Below, piece after piece: positions 5,741-12,102 of a DNA stretch of 16,218 bases. The notes under the pieces were generated by a model, which saw nothing but the letters and a program-made list of their open reading frames with translations, did not search any database and was not told the DNA's origin. Position 1 is the stretch's first letter. Each line of letters opens with the position of its first letter. The stretch spans positions 1 to 16,218 of the forward strand of contig JAUVLN010000015.1 in assembly GCA_030600725.1 (NCBI GenBank), read 5' to 3'. The position numbers were made by a program, and so were the translations under genes. Source of the DNA: Thermoplasmatota archaeon (lineage in GTDB: Archaea; Thermoplasmatota; Penumbrarchaeia; Penumbrarchaeales; Penumbrarchaeaceae).

Positions 5741-6553
5741 TCACAGCAGAAGGAGGCTTATGCCCATGACGACGAATCCCAACAAAAGCCCCACAAGCAC
5801 GGTATGGCCGTGTCCGTGTTCCCTCGCCATGGGGAGGATCTCATCAAGCGAGATGTAGACCATGACCCCGCCCACTGCTGTGAACACTATCGTCAACACG
5901 GCATCGCTCATTATAGGAAAGAGAATGACGAACCCTATCAATGCGCCCACGGGCTCCGCCAGACCTGACAGAAAGGAGAGCCAGAACCCCATCTTCCTGT
6001 TCCCCGTCGCGGCATAGAAAGGAACCGAGACCGAGATTCCCTCGGGGATGTTGTGGATGGCGATCGCGATGGCGATCGGAATGCCCAGCGAGATATCTTT
6101 CAGGCCTGCCGCCATGGTTGCCATCCCCTCGGGGAAATTGTGAAATGCTATCACACCTGCGGTGATCAACGACATCCTCCGCATGCGGGCTTTCATCAGA
6201 TCCTTTTCCCCACCTCCTATCCTGACTTTCCTGAGGTCGGAATCCTTCCTGGTCTCGTGGGGGTTTCTCTCCTCGGGTATCAGCCGATCGATCAACATGG
6301 TGATCATGAACCCCAGAATGAATGCCATGAGCCCGGGAAAACCACGATACCCTAGGTCCTCAAAACCAATGGGGAGTATCTCAACGAACGAGATATATAT
6401 CATCACCCCCCCGGAGAAGCCAAGGGACCCGGCGATCATCCTGTTGTCTATCCTCTTGAAGAAGAAGACGATGGCGGCACCTATGCCTGTGGATAAACCA
6501 GCAAAAAGGGTGAGGCCAAAGGCAAATAGAACCTCATATGTTGTGAATTCCAA
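5741..6553 (-). CDS. ZIP-family divalent metal transporter, 270 aa
   Basis: ZIP proteins import zinc, iron or related divalent ions across the cytoplasmic membrane. Eight hydrophobic segments can be placed. The two transport-site motifs are both present: His138-Asn-Phe-Pro-Glu-Gly and His167-Asn-Ile-Pro-Glu-Gly, the second matching the ZupT/GufA branch. A charged cytoplasmic loop (about 93-125) lies between segments 3 and 4, without a histidine cluster; a short H-G-H-G-H stretch occurs at 246-250. The TTG start at 6551-6553 is chosen because AAGGAGG stands eight bases before it and no in-frame ATG fits. Its place between rubredoxin and fprA in a PerR-headed cluster suggests metal supply for iron enzymes or manganese or zinc import under oxidative stress. 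Confidence 0.9.
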   Translation of the reverse strand: MEFTTYEVLFAFGLTLFAGLSTGIGAAIVFFFKRIDNRMIAGSLGFSGGVMIYISFVEILPIGFEDLGYRGFPGLMAFILGFMITMLIDRLIPEERNPHETRKDSDLRKVRIGGGEKDLMKARMRRMSLITAGVIAFHNFPEGMATMAAGLKDISLGIPIAIAIAIHNIPEGISVSVPFYAATGNRKMGFWLSFLSGLAEPVGALIGFVILFPIMSDAVLTIVFTAVGGVMVYISLDEILPMAREHGHGHTVLVGLLLGFVVMGISLLLL

Positions 6554-6605
6554 ATCATCTTCCTCCTTGCTTCAACAACCATCATGTAATATCGAAAATA
6601 ACTAC

Positions 6606-6633
6606 GGAGCCATCCCATTTCAGGGATGGCTCC
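6606..6633 (-). terminator. Perfect 11-base hairpin after the rubredoxin gene
   Basis: GGAGCCATCCC (6606-6616) pairs perfectly with 6623-6633 around a six-base loop. On the minus strand it lies 26 bases after the rubredoxin stop and is followed by T-rich but interrupted DNA. It could be a partial terminator or an RNA stabiliser that sets expression of the ZIP and later genes below that of the first part of the cluster. Confidence 0.6.
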
Positions 6634-6658
6634 AAGACCTGTAGATCCGTTCGACCAC

Positions 6659-6820
6659 TCAGGCCTCTTCGAACATATCCTTGCCAACGCCGCATATCGG
6701 ACAGACCCAACCCTCGGGTAGGTCCTCGAAGGTAGTCCCCGGAGCGACGCCGCCATCGGAATCGCCCTTTTCGGAGTCGTATATGTATCCGCATGCAATG
6801 CATCTCCACAGTTTTGCCAT
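6659..6820 (-). CDS. Rubredoxin, 53 aa
   Basis: This is a small one-iron electron carrier. The translated frame starts MAKLWRCIACGYIYD and has the two rubredoxin knuckles, Cys7-x-x-Cys10-Gly-Tyr and C-P-I-C-G (Cys40 and Cys43), with the usual aromatic residues and about 53 residues in total. The ATG follows AAGGAGGAA, and the SD sits just after the peroxiredoxin stop. In this operon it is the natural donor to rubrerythrin, superoxide reductase and perhaps FprA. A hairpin stands between it and the next gene. Confidence 0.95.
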   Translation of the reverse strand: MAKLWRCIACGYIYDSEKGDSDGGVAPGTTFEDLPEGWVCPICGVGKDMFEEA

Positions 6821-6838
6821 ATCTCATTCCTCCTTTAT

Positions 6839-7402
6839 TCAGATCTTTCCAACCAGCTGAATGCCAACTTTCAAGGTATCCTTGCCCGGCTCCCAGCTGG
6901 CGGGGCACACCTCGCCGTCGTGCTCGCTAACGTACTTTGCAGCCTTGACCATCCTGAGTATCTCGGACGCGCTTCTTCCGATGCTGTTATCGTGGATGCT
7001 CATGTACTTCAGAACTCCCTCCGGATCCACTATAAAGGTCCCCCGAAGCGACAGTCCCTCCTCCTCGATCAGCGTGCCGAACTCCCTGCATATCCTCATC
7101 GAGGGGTCTGCGAGCATGGGATACTCCACCTTACCGATCGCAGGTGAAGAGTCGTGCCACGCGAGATGTGTGAAGTGGGTGTCAGTGCTGATGCTCACGA
7201 TCTGGGCACCAGCCTCCTTGAACTCCTGATGTTTCAATGCCAGCTCCTCCAGCTCCGTGGGACACACGAATGTGAAGTCCGCCGGGTAGAATGCCATCAC
7301 CAGCCACTTTCCCTGGAAGTCGGATAGCTTCACCTTCCTGAACTCCCCGTCCATGTACGCGTCAGTCTCGAGATCCGGGATCCTATCTCCTATCTTTATC
7401 AT
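6839..7402 (-). CDS. ahpC: AhpC-type two-cysteine peroxiredoxin, 187 aa
   Basis: It reduces hydrogen peroxide and organic peroxides through a reactive cysteine. The peroxidatic Cys47 lies in FTFVCPTEL, the resolving Cys166 in EVCPASW near the C-terminus, and the catalytic Arg in LRGTF (120). Length is typical for AhpC. No AhpF gene is present; the glutaredoxin-like and thioredoxin proteins of this window are possible reductants, which is inference. The ATG overlaps the stop of the preceding 32-codon frame as ATGA and has AGAGGTGAT before it, which points to coupled translation. Confidence 0.95.
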   Translation of the reverse strand: MIKIGDRIPDLETDAYMDGEFRKVKLSDFQGKWLVMAFYPADFTFVCPTELEELALKHQEFKEAGAQIVSISTDTHFTHLAWHDSSPAIGKVEYPMLADPSMRICREFGTLIEEEGLSLRGTFIVDPEGVLKYMSIHDNSIGRSASEILRMVKAAKYVSEHDGEVCPASWEPGKDTLKVGIQLVGKI

Positions 7403-7497
7403 TTTATCACCTCTATCATCACGCTTTCACCGGGGGAGTGAACACCCTCTTTGCCAGCTCCCGGTCGAACGGCCTTCTCAACTTTCTCCTTGATCAC
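7399..7497 (-). CDS. Possible small protein between superoxide reductase and peroxiredoxin, 32 aa
   Basis: A GTG at 7495-7497 opens a frame starting MIKEKVEKAVRPGAGKEG and ending at a TGA that overlaps the peroxiredoxin ATG. The SD GAGGTG overlaps the superoxide reductase stop and lies five bases before the GTG, exactly the arrangement of other junctions in this cluster. The frame is in phase with the superoxide reductase stop, so readthrough would give a C-terminal extension. The peptide has no recognisable domain; the beginning is a charged helix. It may be a real micro-protein or just a spacer keeping ribosomes on the message. Confidence 0.45.
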   Translation of the reverse strand: MIKEKVEKAVRPGAGKEGVHSPGESVMIEVIK

Positions 7498-7506
7498 GTT
7501 AACACC

Positions 7507-7887
7507 TCAGATATTCATCTTCCACAGCCCGTGGATGTTGCAGTACGACCTGACCTCGATGATCTCCTCCTCGACGGAGAAGAACGCCTCCGGGGTCTCG
7601 CCGGGCTTGAGATGGCACCTCTCCACCCTGGACTCGGTTATCACCTCGATCCATTCGATGAAATGTTCATCCATCATCGGGTGGGGGACGTCGCCGACCA
7701 TCACCCTTACCCCGCCCTCCACCTTCTTGAGAACGGGCAGGTGCTTCTCCTGTCCCTGGTCCTCGCTCTTCTCCACGAAAAGGTTCATGGGCTGCCCACA
7801 GCACGAGAGCTCACCTGCTCCACCGTGGACGACCTCGACGATGTTCCCGCAGAGCTCGCATTTGTATATCTCCTTCAATTCTGCCAT
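7507..7887 (-). CDS. dfx: Desulfoferrodoxin-type superoxide reductase, 126 aa
   Basis: It reduces superoxide to hydrogen peroxide without making oxygen. The N-terminal desulforedoxin domain has all four cysteines (Cys10, Cys13, Cys29, Cys30), giving the two-iron class I enzyme. The catalytic iron site is complete: Glu47-Lys48-His49, His69, His75, Cys116 and His119. Length and C-terminal end match the family. The ATG is preceded by AGGAGGAA that contains the perR stop. The peroxide made here would be handled by the peroxiredoxin and rubrerythrin encoded downstream. Confidence 0.96.
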   Translation of the reverse strand: MAELKEIYKCELCGNIVEVVHGGAGELSCCGQPMNLFVEKSEDQGQEKHLPVLKKVEGGVRVMVGDVPHPMMDEHFIEWIEVITESRVERCHLKPGETPEAFFSVEEEIIEVRSYCNIHGLWKMNI

Positions 7888-7890
7888 TTT

Positions 7891-8313
7891 TCATTCCTCC
7901 TTCTTTCCTTTTGAACAGGACCTGCACGTTCCCTTGAAATAACCATGTACCTCGTCAACCTGAAATCCCTCCGACCTGATCTTCTCAAGCAGATGACAGC
8001 TGAAATCCCCGTCAAGGTCGTAGACCTTGTGGCACTCCTTGCACAGGAAATGATGATGCGGCTCCGCCTTGAAATCACACAGTATCTCGAAACGATCGAT
8101 GGTTAGGATCTGCAGGAGGTCCGCCCTGGACAGGTCGTCTATTACATTGTAAACCGTGGTCTTGGAGAGGCTCGGATGGCCCTTCTTCAGGTCAGAGTAT
8201 ATCCTCTCTATGTTTGGATGGATCCTGTTCTTATCCAGATAACGAAGGATCTCCAGCCTCTGGGGGGTTACCTTCAACCCTTTCTTCCTCAGAAGTTCCA
8301 CATATCTATCCAC
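7891..8313 (-). CDS. perR: Fur-family regulator, PerR-like, 140 aa
   Basis: Winged-helix metalloregulator. The DNA-binding domain (about 1-80) includes the T-P-Q-R-L-E-I-L segment and the recognition helix around SKTTVYNVIDDL. The dimerisation domain carries HHHFLC (86-91) and two CxxC pairs (Cys91/Cys94, Cys130/Cys133) for the structural zinc. The gene context, with superoxide reductase, peroxiredoxin and rubrerythrin downstream, argues for PerR rather than an iron-uptake regulator, but the regulatory-site ligands cannot be assigned with certainty by eye. The start is GTG, with AAGGTGG four bases before it. A TATA box and a pair of PerR-like half-sites lie just upstream, which suggests autoregulation of the entire cluster. 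Confidence 0.9.
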   Translation of the reverse strand: MDRYVELLRKKGLKVTPQRLEILRYLDKNRIHPNIERIYSDLKKGHPSLSKTTVYNVIDDLSRADLLQILTIDRFEILCDFKAEPHHHFLCKECHKVYDLDGDFSCHLLEKIRSEGFQVDEVHGYFKGTCRSCSKGKKEE

Positions 8314-8332
8314 TTGTCCACCTTTTCCAAGT

Positions 8333-8355
8333 TTATAATGGTTACAAGATTATAA
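8333..8355 (-). promoter_or_regulatory. Candidate PerR operator at the cluster promoter
   Basis: TTATAAT (8333-8339) and ATTATAA (8349-8355) form an inverted repeat with a nine-base spacer. The halves equal those of the Bacillus Per box, where they are separated by one base. The predicted transcript start, about 25 bases from the TATA box, falls near 8346, inside the repeat, so a bound regulator would block polymerase. The AT-rich halves could also arise by chance. Confidence 0.45.
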
Positions 8356-8365
8356 CAAATACATA

Positions 8366-8376
8366 CAATATATAAG
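8366..8376 (-). promoter_or_regulatory. TATA box of the oxidative-stress operon
   Basis: On the minus strand the sequence reads CTTATATATTG, about 55 bases before the perR GTG. It is the only clear TATA element between perR and the divergent ferredoxin gene that faces perR. Confidence 0.55.
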
Positions 8377-8409
8377 CTTTCTCCCGGAGATTTCAGGTAT
8401 TATCCTCAC

Positions 8410-8430
8410 TATCGTGTTACCCTCACGATA
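8410..8430. promoter_or_regulatory. Inverted repeat shared by the perR and ferredoxin promoters
   Basis: TATCGTG (8410-8416) and CACGATA (8424-8430) are perfect complements with a seven-base spacer. The repeat lies upstream of both divergent transcription units, about 35 bases behind the perR TATA box and 60 bases before the ferredoxin ATG. A similar TCGTG/CACGA core recurs at 8748-8768. It may bind a regulator different from the one using the TTATAAT halves. Confidence 0.4.
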
Positions 8431-8491
8431 AGAAGAGCAAAATATGATATGAGCCATAATAGTGATCATCGGTGATACGGGGAGATCAAAC

Positions 8492-8677
8492 ATGGATTTA
8501 TACGTGATACAGGAGGATTGCATCGCATGCGGAGTCTGTTTCTCCATGTGCGGCGAGGTATTCGAACCCAATGACGAGGGGAAATCTCAGGTTATCAAGG
8601 GTTCGGACGATGAGCTCCCATGCGTGATGGAAGCGATTTTCGCATGCCCGACCGGCGCCATACACCTCGATGATTGA
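8492..8677 (+). CDS. Single-cluster [4Fe-4S] ferredoxin, 61 aa
   Basis: A small low-potential electron carrier. Cys10, Cys13, Cys16 and Cys52 would hold one [4Fe-4S] cluster, and Cys20 with Cys44 match the disulfide pair of Pyrococcus and Thermotoga type ferredoxins. Length is typical. I chose the ATG at 8492 because GGGGAGATC stands before it; a GTG at 8462 would add ten unsupported residues. It is divergent from perR, with shared regulatory DNA, so it may be produced under the same stress. It is a plausible donor for the ferredoxin:disulfide reductase of the opposite operon. Confidence 0.93.
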   Translation: MDLYVIQEDCIACGVCFSMCGEVFEPNDEGKSQVIKGSDDELPCVMEAIFACPTGAIHLDD

Positions 8678-8747
8678 CATCAATACAGCCTAACCCGGCC
8701 AAGCCGGTACCAAACAGGGTTGATCAATCCATAAGCCAGCATATATT

Positions 8748-8768
8748 TTCGTGCCAGAAAAACACGAA
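8748..8768. promoter_or_regulatory. Inverted repeat downstream of a TATA-like box
   Basis: TTCGTG (8748-8753) pairs with CACGAA (8763-8768) across nine bases; two further flanking pairs can form. It lies immediately after CATATATTTT (8739-8748) on the plus strand and before an ATG at 8773. It may be an operator of a micro-ORF, or a hairpin helping to end the convergent ferredoxin and amidase transcripts. Confidence 0.3.
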
Positions 8769-8772
8769 TATT

Positions 8773-8823
8773 ATGAGTAAGGTACTAACTTTGACATATA
8801 ATTACAAACGAGTCCCAAAGTGA
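8773..8823 (+). CDS. Possible leaderless micro-ORF, 16 aa
   Basis: An ATG opens MSKVLTLTYNYKRVPK and TGA. A TATA-like element about 29 bases upstream would place the transcript start on the ATG itself, as in archaeal leaderless messages. No SD is present. The frame is short enough to be chance and the product resembles nothing known to me. It lies in the 169-base gap between convergent genes, which otherwise holds only a small CCGGC/GCCGG hairpin (8695-8707). Confidence 0.2.
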   Translation: MSKVLTLTYNYKRVPK

Positions 8824-8846
8824 GGCTTCTCCCAACATTGACCGGC

Positions 8847-9674
8847 TCATATCATATTCGATCTGTCAAAGTTGTGATACAGTTCGGGACGCCTGTACTT
8901 CATCGCCGGGATCCCCCTGCGGAAGCGGTACATCCGCTCGGGGTCCAGCTCTGCCGACCCCCATCCCGCGCTACCCCCAAGGGATGACAGCACTTCACCA
9001 AAGGGCGACACGATCATCGAATGTCCCCCCATCTCCGTACTCCCGTGCATGCCGCAGATGTTCACACCGACCACGAAGCACTGGTTCTCCACCGCCCTGG
9101 CCCGGAGCAAAAGCTCCCATTGGAAGATCCTCTTCGCAGGCCACTGCGCCATGTATACCAGTATATGGGCACCATTGAGAACATATTTTCGGGACAACTC
9201 GGGATATCTGATCTCGTAGCAGATCAGCGGACCGATCCTTATCTCACCCATGTGAAGCATCTTCAGCCCATCTCCGCCACTGAAATGAACATCCTCGCCG
9301 GAGGGAGAGAAGAGATGGGTCTTGTCATAATGCCCCAGGACCTCCCCGTCGGGATCCATCAGGTACGCCCTGTTAACGATCCGGTCCCCATCCCTCACGG
9401 CCATCGTGAACATCAGGTGGGTGGAACGATCGATGGATATCCCTCTCATGAAACGCATCACATCGGGGGACCTCCCTGCAATTTCTTCCAGATGATCATA
9501 TGCAAATCCGGATGAGAACATCTCGGGAAACACCAGAAGGTCACTGCTTCCCTTCAGATCATCAACAATATCCCTGGCCCCGGACAGATTAACATCCATA
9601 TCTCCCAGCTTCAGCTCGGTCTGGACCATGGCGACTCGAAGGGGCATTCTCCAATTGGACTCATCCAGGTCCAT
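8847..9674 (-). CDS. Carbon-nitrogen hydrolase (nitrilase superfamily), omega-amidase-like, 275 aa
   Basis: The catalytic triad of the superfamily is complete: Glu51 in FPEMFSSGF, Lys118 in YDKTHLF and Cys152 in ICYEIRYPEL. These motifs, and the segment with ARAVENQCFVVGVN, resemble the YafV/Nit2 branch, which hydrolyses the amides of 2-oxoglutaramate and related 2-oxo acids; other substrates are possible. Length fits. The ATG at 9674 has GGTGG before it; an internal ATG at residue 10 is just before the conserved beta strand and is an alternative start. The gene follows thioredoxin by 21 bases, so they are probably cotranscribed, without an obvious shared role. Confidence 0.88.
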   Translation of the reverse strand: MDLDESNWRMPLRVAMVQTELKLGDMDVNLSGARDIVDDLKGSSDLLVFPEMFSSGFAYDHLEEIAGRSPDVMRFMRGISIDRSTHLMFTMAVRDGDRIVNRAYLMDPDGEVLGHYDKTHLFSPSGEDVHFSGGDGLKMLHMGEIRIGPLICYEIRYPELSRKYVLNGAHILVYMAQWPAKRIFQWELLLRARAVENQCFVVGVNICGMHGSTEMGGHSMIVSPFGEVLSSLGGSAGWGSAELDPERMYRFRRGIPAMKYRRPELYHNFDRSNMI

Positions 9675-9695
9675 GAGCGTCCACCAACCTTTTTC

Positions 9696-10025
9696 TCACA
9701 TAAGCTCCCGAAGCTCCGTTATGATCCTCGTCCTGTCCACCTTTCCAACCACGGTATTCTTCAACTGACCATCCTTGTAGAATACAAGCGTTGGGATCGA
9801 CCGGATCCTCAGGGTTGTTGCGGTCTTCAGGTTCTTCGTGACATCCACCTTGCCGAAGGCGACCTTGCCTTTCATCTCACCTGCGATGTTATCCAACAAG
9901 GGCGCGATCATCCTGCATGGGATGCAGTTCGGGCCCCAGAAATCCATAACAGCCATAGGATATTTTCCTATGAACTCATCGTACTTCGCATCTGTCAATT
10001 CCACCGGTTTGTCTGGCCAATCCAT
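9696..10025 (-). CDS. trxA: Thioredoxin, 109 aa
   Basis: A thiol-disulfide carrier of the cytoplasm. The active site is Cys34-Ile-Pro-Cys37 in WGPNCIPCRMIAP, with the cis-proline Pro78 in RSIPTLVFY. The usual Cys-Gly-Pro-Cys has become Cys-Ile-Pro-Cys, which will shift the redox potential. I chose the ATG at 10023-10025 because GGAGG lies seven bases before it; a longer frame to 10046 has no such site. No thioredoxin reductase is encoded in the window, so the ferredoxin:disulfide reductase could be its reductant. The promoter is shared divergently with the ferredoxin and geranylgeranyl reductase genes. Confidence 0.94.
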   Translation of the reverse strand: MDWPDKPVELTDAKYDEFIGKYPMAVMDFWGPNCIPCRMIAPLLDNIAGEMKGKVAFGKVDVTKNLKTATTLRIRSIPTLVFYKDGQLKNTVVGKVDRTRIITELRELM

Positions 10026-10063
10026 CTGGTTTCCTCCAGTTAACAAAAGCCTATGGTATTTGC

Positions 10064-10070
10064 ATATATA
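10064..10070 (-). promoter_or_regulatory. TATA box of the thioredoxin-amidase unit
   Basis: The minus strand reads CCTATATATGC, about 40 bases before the thioredoxin ATG. The transcript would begin near 10042 and keep the GGAGG site in a leader of about 17 bases. Confidence 0.5.
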
Positions 10071-10104
10071 GGTGTTTTCAGGACCTCACCAAAAGGGTGT
10101 AGGA

Positions 10105-10117
10105 TTATATTCATAAA
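10105..10117 (+). promoter_or_regulatory. TATA box for a leaderless ferredoxin message
   Basis: TTATATTCATAAA is centred about 26 bases before the ATG at 10134, and no SD lies before that ATG. The predicted transcript start therefore coincides with the start codon, the pattern of archaeal leaderless genes. Confidence 0.5.
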
Positions 10118-10133
10118 GCGCATTCCCTTTCCG

Positions 10134-10325
10134 ATGATCATGAAACCTGAATGGAACGAGGTGCGCTGTCTGAGGTGCGTGGCGTGTGTGGGCAGCTGCC
10201 CCACCGGAGCACTCTCCCTATCGGGATGGAGGATCAAGCTGAACGAGGATAAGTGCATAGGCTGTGGCCTATGTGCGAGGATATGCCCCGTGGATGCATT
10301 GGGAGGTGGGGAAAATGGCGGATGA
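10134..10325 (+). CDS. Two-cluster [4Fe-4S] ferredoxin, probable partner of geranylgeranyl reductase, 63 aa
   Basis: Eight cysteines in two CxxCxxCxxxCP motifs (Cys12, 15, 18, 22 and Cys41, 44, 47, 51) mark a classical bacterial-type ferredoxin. A longer frame begins at 10053, but the TATA box lies inside it, so the start is the ATG at 10134 or at 10140. The last 11 bases overlap the reductase gene, implying coupled translation. In Methanosarcina a ferredoxin encoded beside geranylgeranyl reductase is needed for full reduction of archaeal lipids; the same role here is inference from the arrangement. Confidence 0.92.
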   Translation: MIMKPEWNEVRCLRCVACVGSCPTGALSLSGWRIKLNEDKCIGCGLCARICPVDALGGGENGG

Positions 10326-11502
10326 ACACATCGTGGATGCACTCGTGATAGGGGGCGGGCCGGCAGGGTCCATCACTGCATACGAGGTTGCCAAAGGTGG
10401 GTACAACGTTCTCATGATAGAGAAGCGGGCCGAGATCGGAATCCCCGTCAGATGTGGTGAGGGAATATCCAAGGAGATACTCCCCATACTCGACATCGAG
10501 AAGGACCCCTCCTGGATCTGCTCAGAGATGGACGGGGCCAGAATAATATCTCCCTGCGGGAACGTCATGGTCATCGGACCCGAGGTCGCGGGTCCCGAGA
10601 CGGGATTCGTCATCAGGAGGGAGATATTCGACCGGATGCTGGCCGAAAGGGCCGCGTCCGCGGGGGCAAACCTCTGGGTGAACGCCGAGGCGACCTCCTT
10701 CGAGAGGGTTGAGAACGGGGCCGTTGTAAGGTGCATACACGATGGAAAGGATGTGGAGATCCATGCGAAGGTGGTGGTCGCAGCCGACGGGTTCGAATCC
10801 CAGGTCGCCCGGTGGGGGGGACTGAACACTGCTCTTGCTGAGCGTGACATCGACACCTGCATCCAGTACGAGATGATGGGTGTGGATGTTGATCCGAAAT
10901 ATGTGGAGTTCTATATGGGAAGGAGATTCGCCCCTGGAGGATATATCTGGTCCTTTCCCAAGGGAGAGAACATCTCCAACGTCGGTATAGGCCTGAACGC
11001 CACCCTTATCAAGAGGGGAGGAGACCCCAAGAGATATCTGGACGATTTCATCCGGAATAACGATAGGTTCAGCAAGGGGATTATCACGGAGATCAACGCC
11101 GGAGGCGTGAGCGTCGGGCTGCCGATAGAAAAGACGGTTGCGGATCGGATGCTGGTCGTTGGAGACGCTGCAAGGATGATAGATCCACTTACAGGCGGCG
11201 GCGTATACACCGCCTGCATCTCCGGCCAGGAGGCCGGGAGGACGATCGTCAAATCACTTGAAAATGACAACACATCCGCAGAGGGATTGGGCGGTTACGA
11301 ACGGGCATGGCGCGATCGGGTCGAGGACCAGCTTGTGAGGAACTATCTCGCAAAGGAGAAGCTGCTCGACCTGGACGATGAGGTGCTCGACAAGGTGATC
11401 GAAGGGCTTTCGGAGTACGACCTCAAGGAGGCCTCCACACAGGAGCTTCTCAAGGGCATACTGGAAAAACATCCGGAGCTGGTGAACGAGCTGATGGGGT
11501 AA
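10315..11502 (+). CDS. Geranylgeranyl reductase, FAD-dependent, 395 aa
   Basis: It saturates the geranylgeranyl chains of archaeal membrane lipids. The FAD-binding GxGxxG motif is at 13-18 (GGGPAG). The conserved Cys47 lies in PVRCGEG. The substrate-cavity signature is the Y-x-W-x-F-P segment followed after several residues by GIGL. The second FAD motif, GDAARMIDPLTGGG, lies near residue 280. Length is normal for the archaeal enzyme. The ATG at 10315 is chosen over an upstream frame at 10264 because GGAGGTGGGG stands just before it. It overlaps the ferredoxin gene, its likely electron donor. This is a good marker that the DNA is archaeal. Confidence 0.95.
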   Translation: MADEHIVDALVIGGGPAGSITAYEVAKGGYNVLMIEKRAEIGIPVRCGEGISKEILPILDIEKDPSWICSEMDGARIISPCGNVMVIGPEVAGPETGFVIRREIFDRMLAERAASAGANLWVNAEATSFERVENGAVVRCIHDGKDVEIHAKVVVAADGFESQVARWGGLNTALAERDIDTCIQYEMMGVDVDPKYVEFYMGRRFAPGGYIWSFPKGENISNVGIGLNATLIKRGGDPKRYLDDFIRNNDRFSKGIITEINAGGVSVGLPIEKTVADRMLVVGDAARMIDPLTGGGVYTACISGQEAGRTIVKSLENDNTSAEGLGGYERAWRDRVEDQLVRNYLAKEKLLDLDDEVLDKVIEGLSEYDLKEASTQELLKGILEKHPELVNELMG

Positions 11503-11552
11503 TAAATAAACGCCCTCGTTGATATCTTTCAACCTGGTAAAACCCTCAACGC

Positions 11553-11564
11553 TTATTATAAATA
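11553..11564 (+). promoter_or_regulatory. TATA box of the cyclophilin gene
   Basis: TTATTATAAATA is centred about 40 bases before the ATG at 11599; the transcript would begin near 11583 and contain the GGAGGT site. Confidence 0.55.
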
Positions 11565-11598
11565 TTCTCGACCACATCCCCGTTGGAGGTTGAGAACA

Positions 11599-12069
11599 AT
11601 GGCAACTTACACGAAGATCGAGACCAATATGGGCGACATCATCGCCAGGCTTGAGACCGAGAGGGCACCTCTCACGACCCAGAACTTCATCAAACTTGCA
11701 AACAGCGGGTTCTACAATGGCATCGTCATCCACAGGGTGATACCCGATTTCATGATCCAGATGGGATGTCCTCAAGGGACCGGAACCGGGGGACCGGGAT
11801 ATGTGATCAAGGATGAATTCCACCCGGAGCTGAAGAACACAAAAGGCGCTTTCTCGATGGCAAATGCGGGACCGAATACCGGCGGGAGCCAGTTCTTCGT
11901 CATCACGAAGGAAGGGGGAACGCCATGGTTGGACAACCACCATGCCGTATTCGGATTTGTGACCGAGGGACAGGATGTGGCGGATAAGATCTCCATGGTC
12001 CAGAGGGGAAGGAACGATAGGCCCCTTCAGAATGTGCTCATGAACAGGGTCACCATATTCCAGCAGTGA
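11599..12069 (+). CDS. Cyclophilin-type peptidyl-prolyl cis-trans isomerase, 156 aa
   Basis: It speeds cis-trans isomerisation of prolyl bonds during protein folding. Active-site segments are all visible: the HRVIPDFMIQ stretch (Arg and Phe), the MANAGPNTGGSQFF stretch (Gln and Phe) and the Trp-Leu-Asp-Asn-His-His of the substrate pocket. It is a minimal single-domain form without signal peptide, so cytoplasmic. The ATG at 11599 has GGAGGT eight bases before it; a TTG at 11590 would overlap that site. It has its own TATA box and ends facing the large surface-protein gene. Confidence 0.94.
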   Translation: MATYTKIETNMGDIIARLETERAPLTTQNFIKLANSGFYNGIVIHRVIPDFMIQMGCPQGTGTGGPGYVIKDEFHPELKNTKGAFSMANAGPNTGGSQFFVITKEGGTPWLDNHHAVFGFVTEGQDVADKISMVQRGRNDRPLQNVLMNRVTIFQQ

Positions 12070-12074
12070 CCTGT

Positions 12075-12102
12075 TGGGGTATCATCCCACCCGGTCTCTT
12101 TT
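12075..12102. terminator. Weak terminator between convergent genes
   Basis: A four-base stem (12075-12078 with 12086-12089) and a short T-rich tract (12095-12102) follow the cyclophilin stop. It is weak, and convergent transcription may contribute to ending both messages. Confidence 0.35.

Noticed and set aside
4824..5858. 344-codon plus-strand open frame
   Set aside because: It lies opposite fprA, whose metal and FMN motifs are intact, and its translation has no recognisable domain and no ribosome-binding site. It is a shadow of GC-rich coding DNA.
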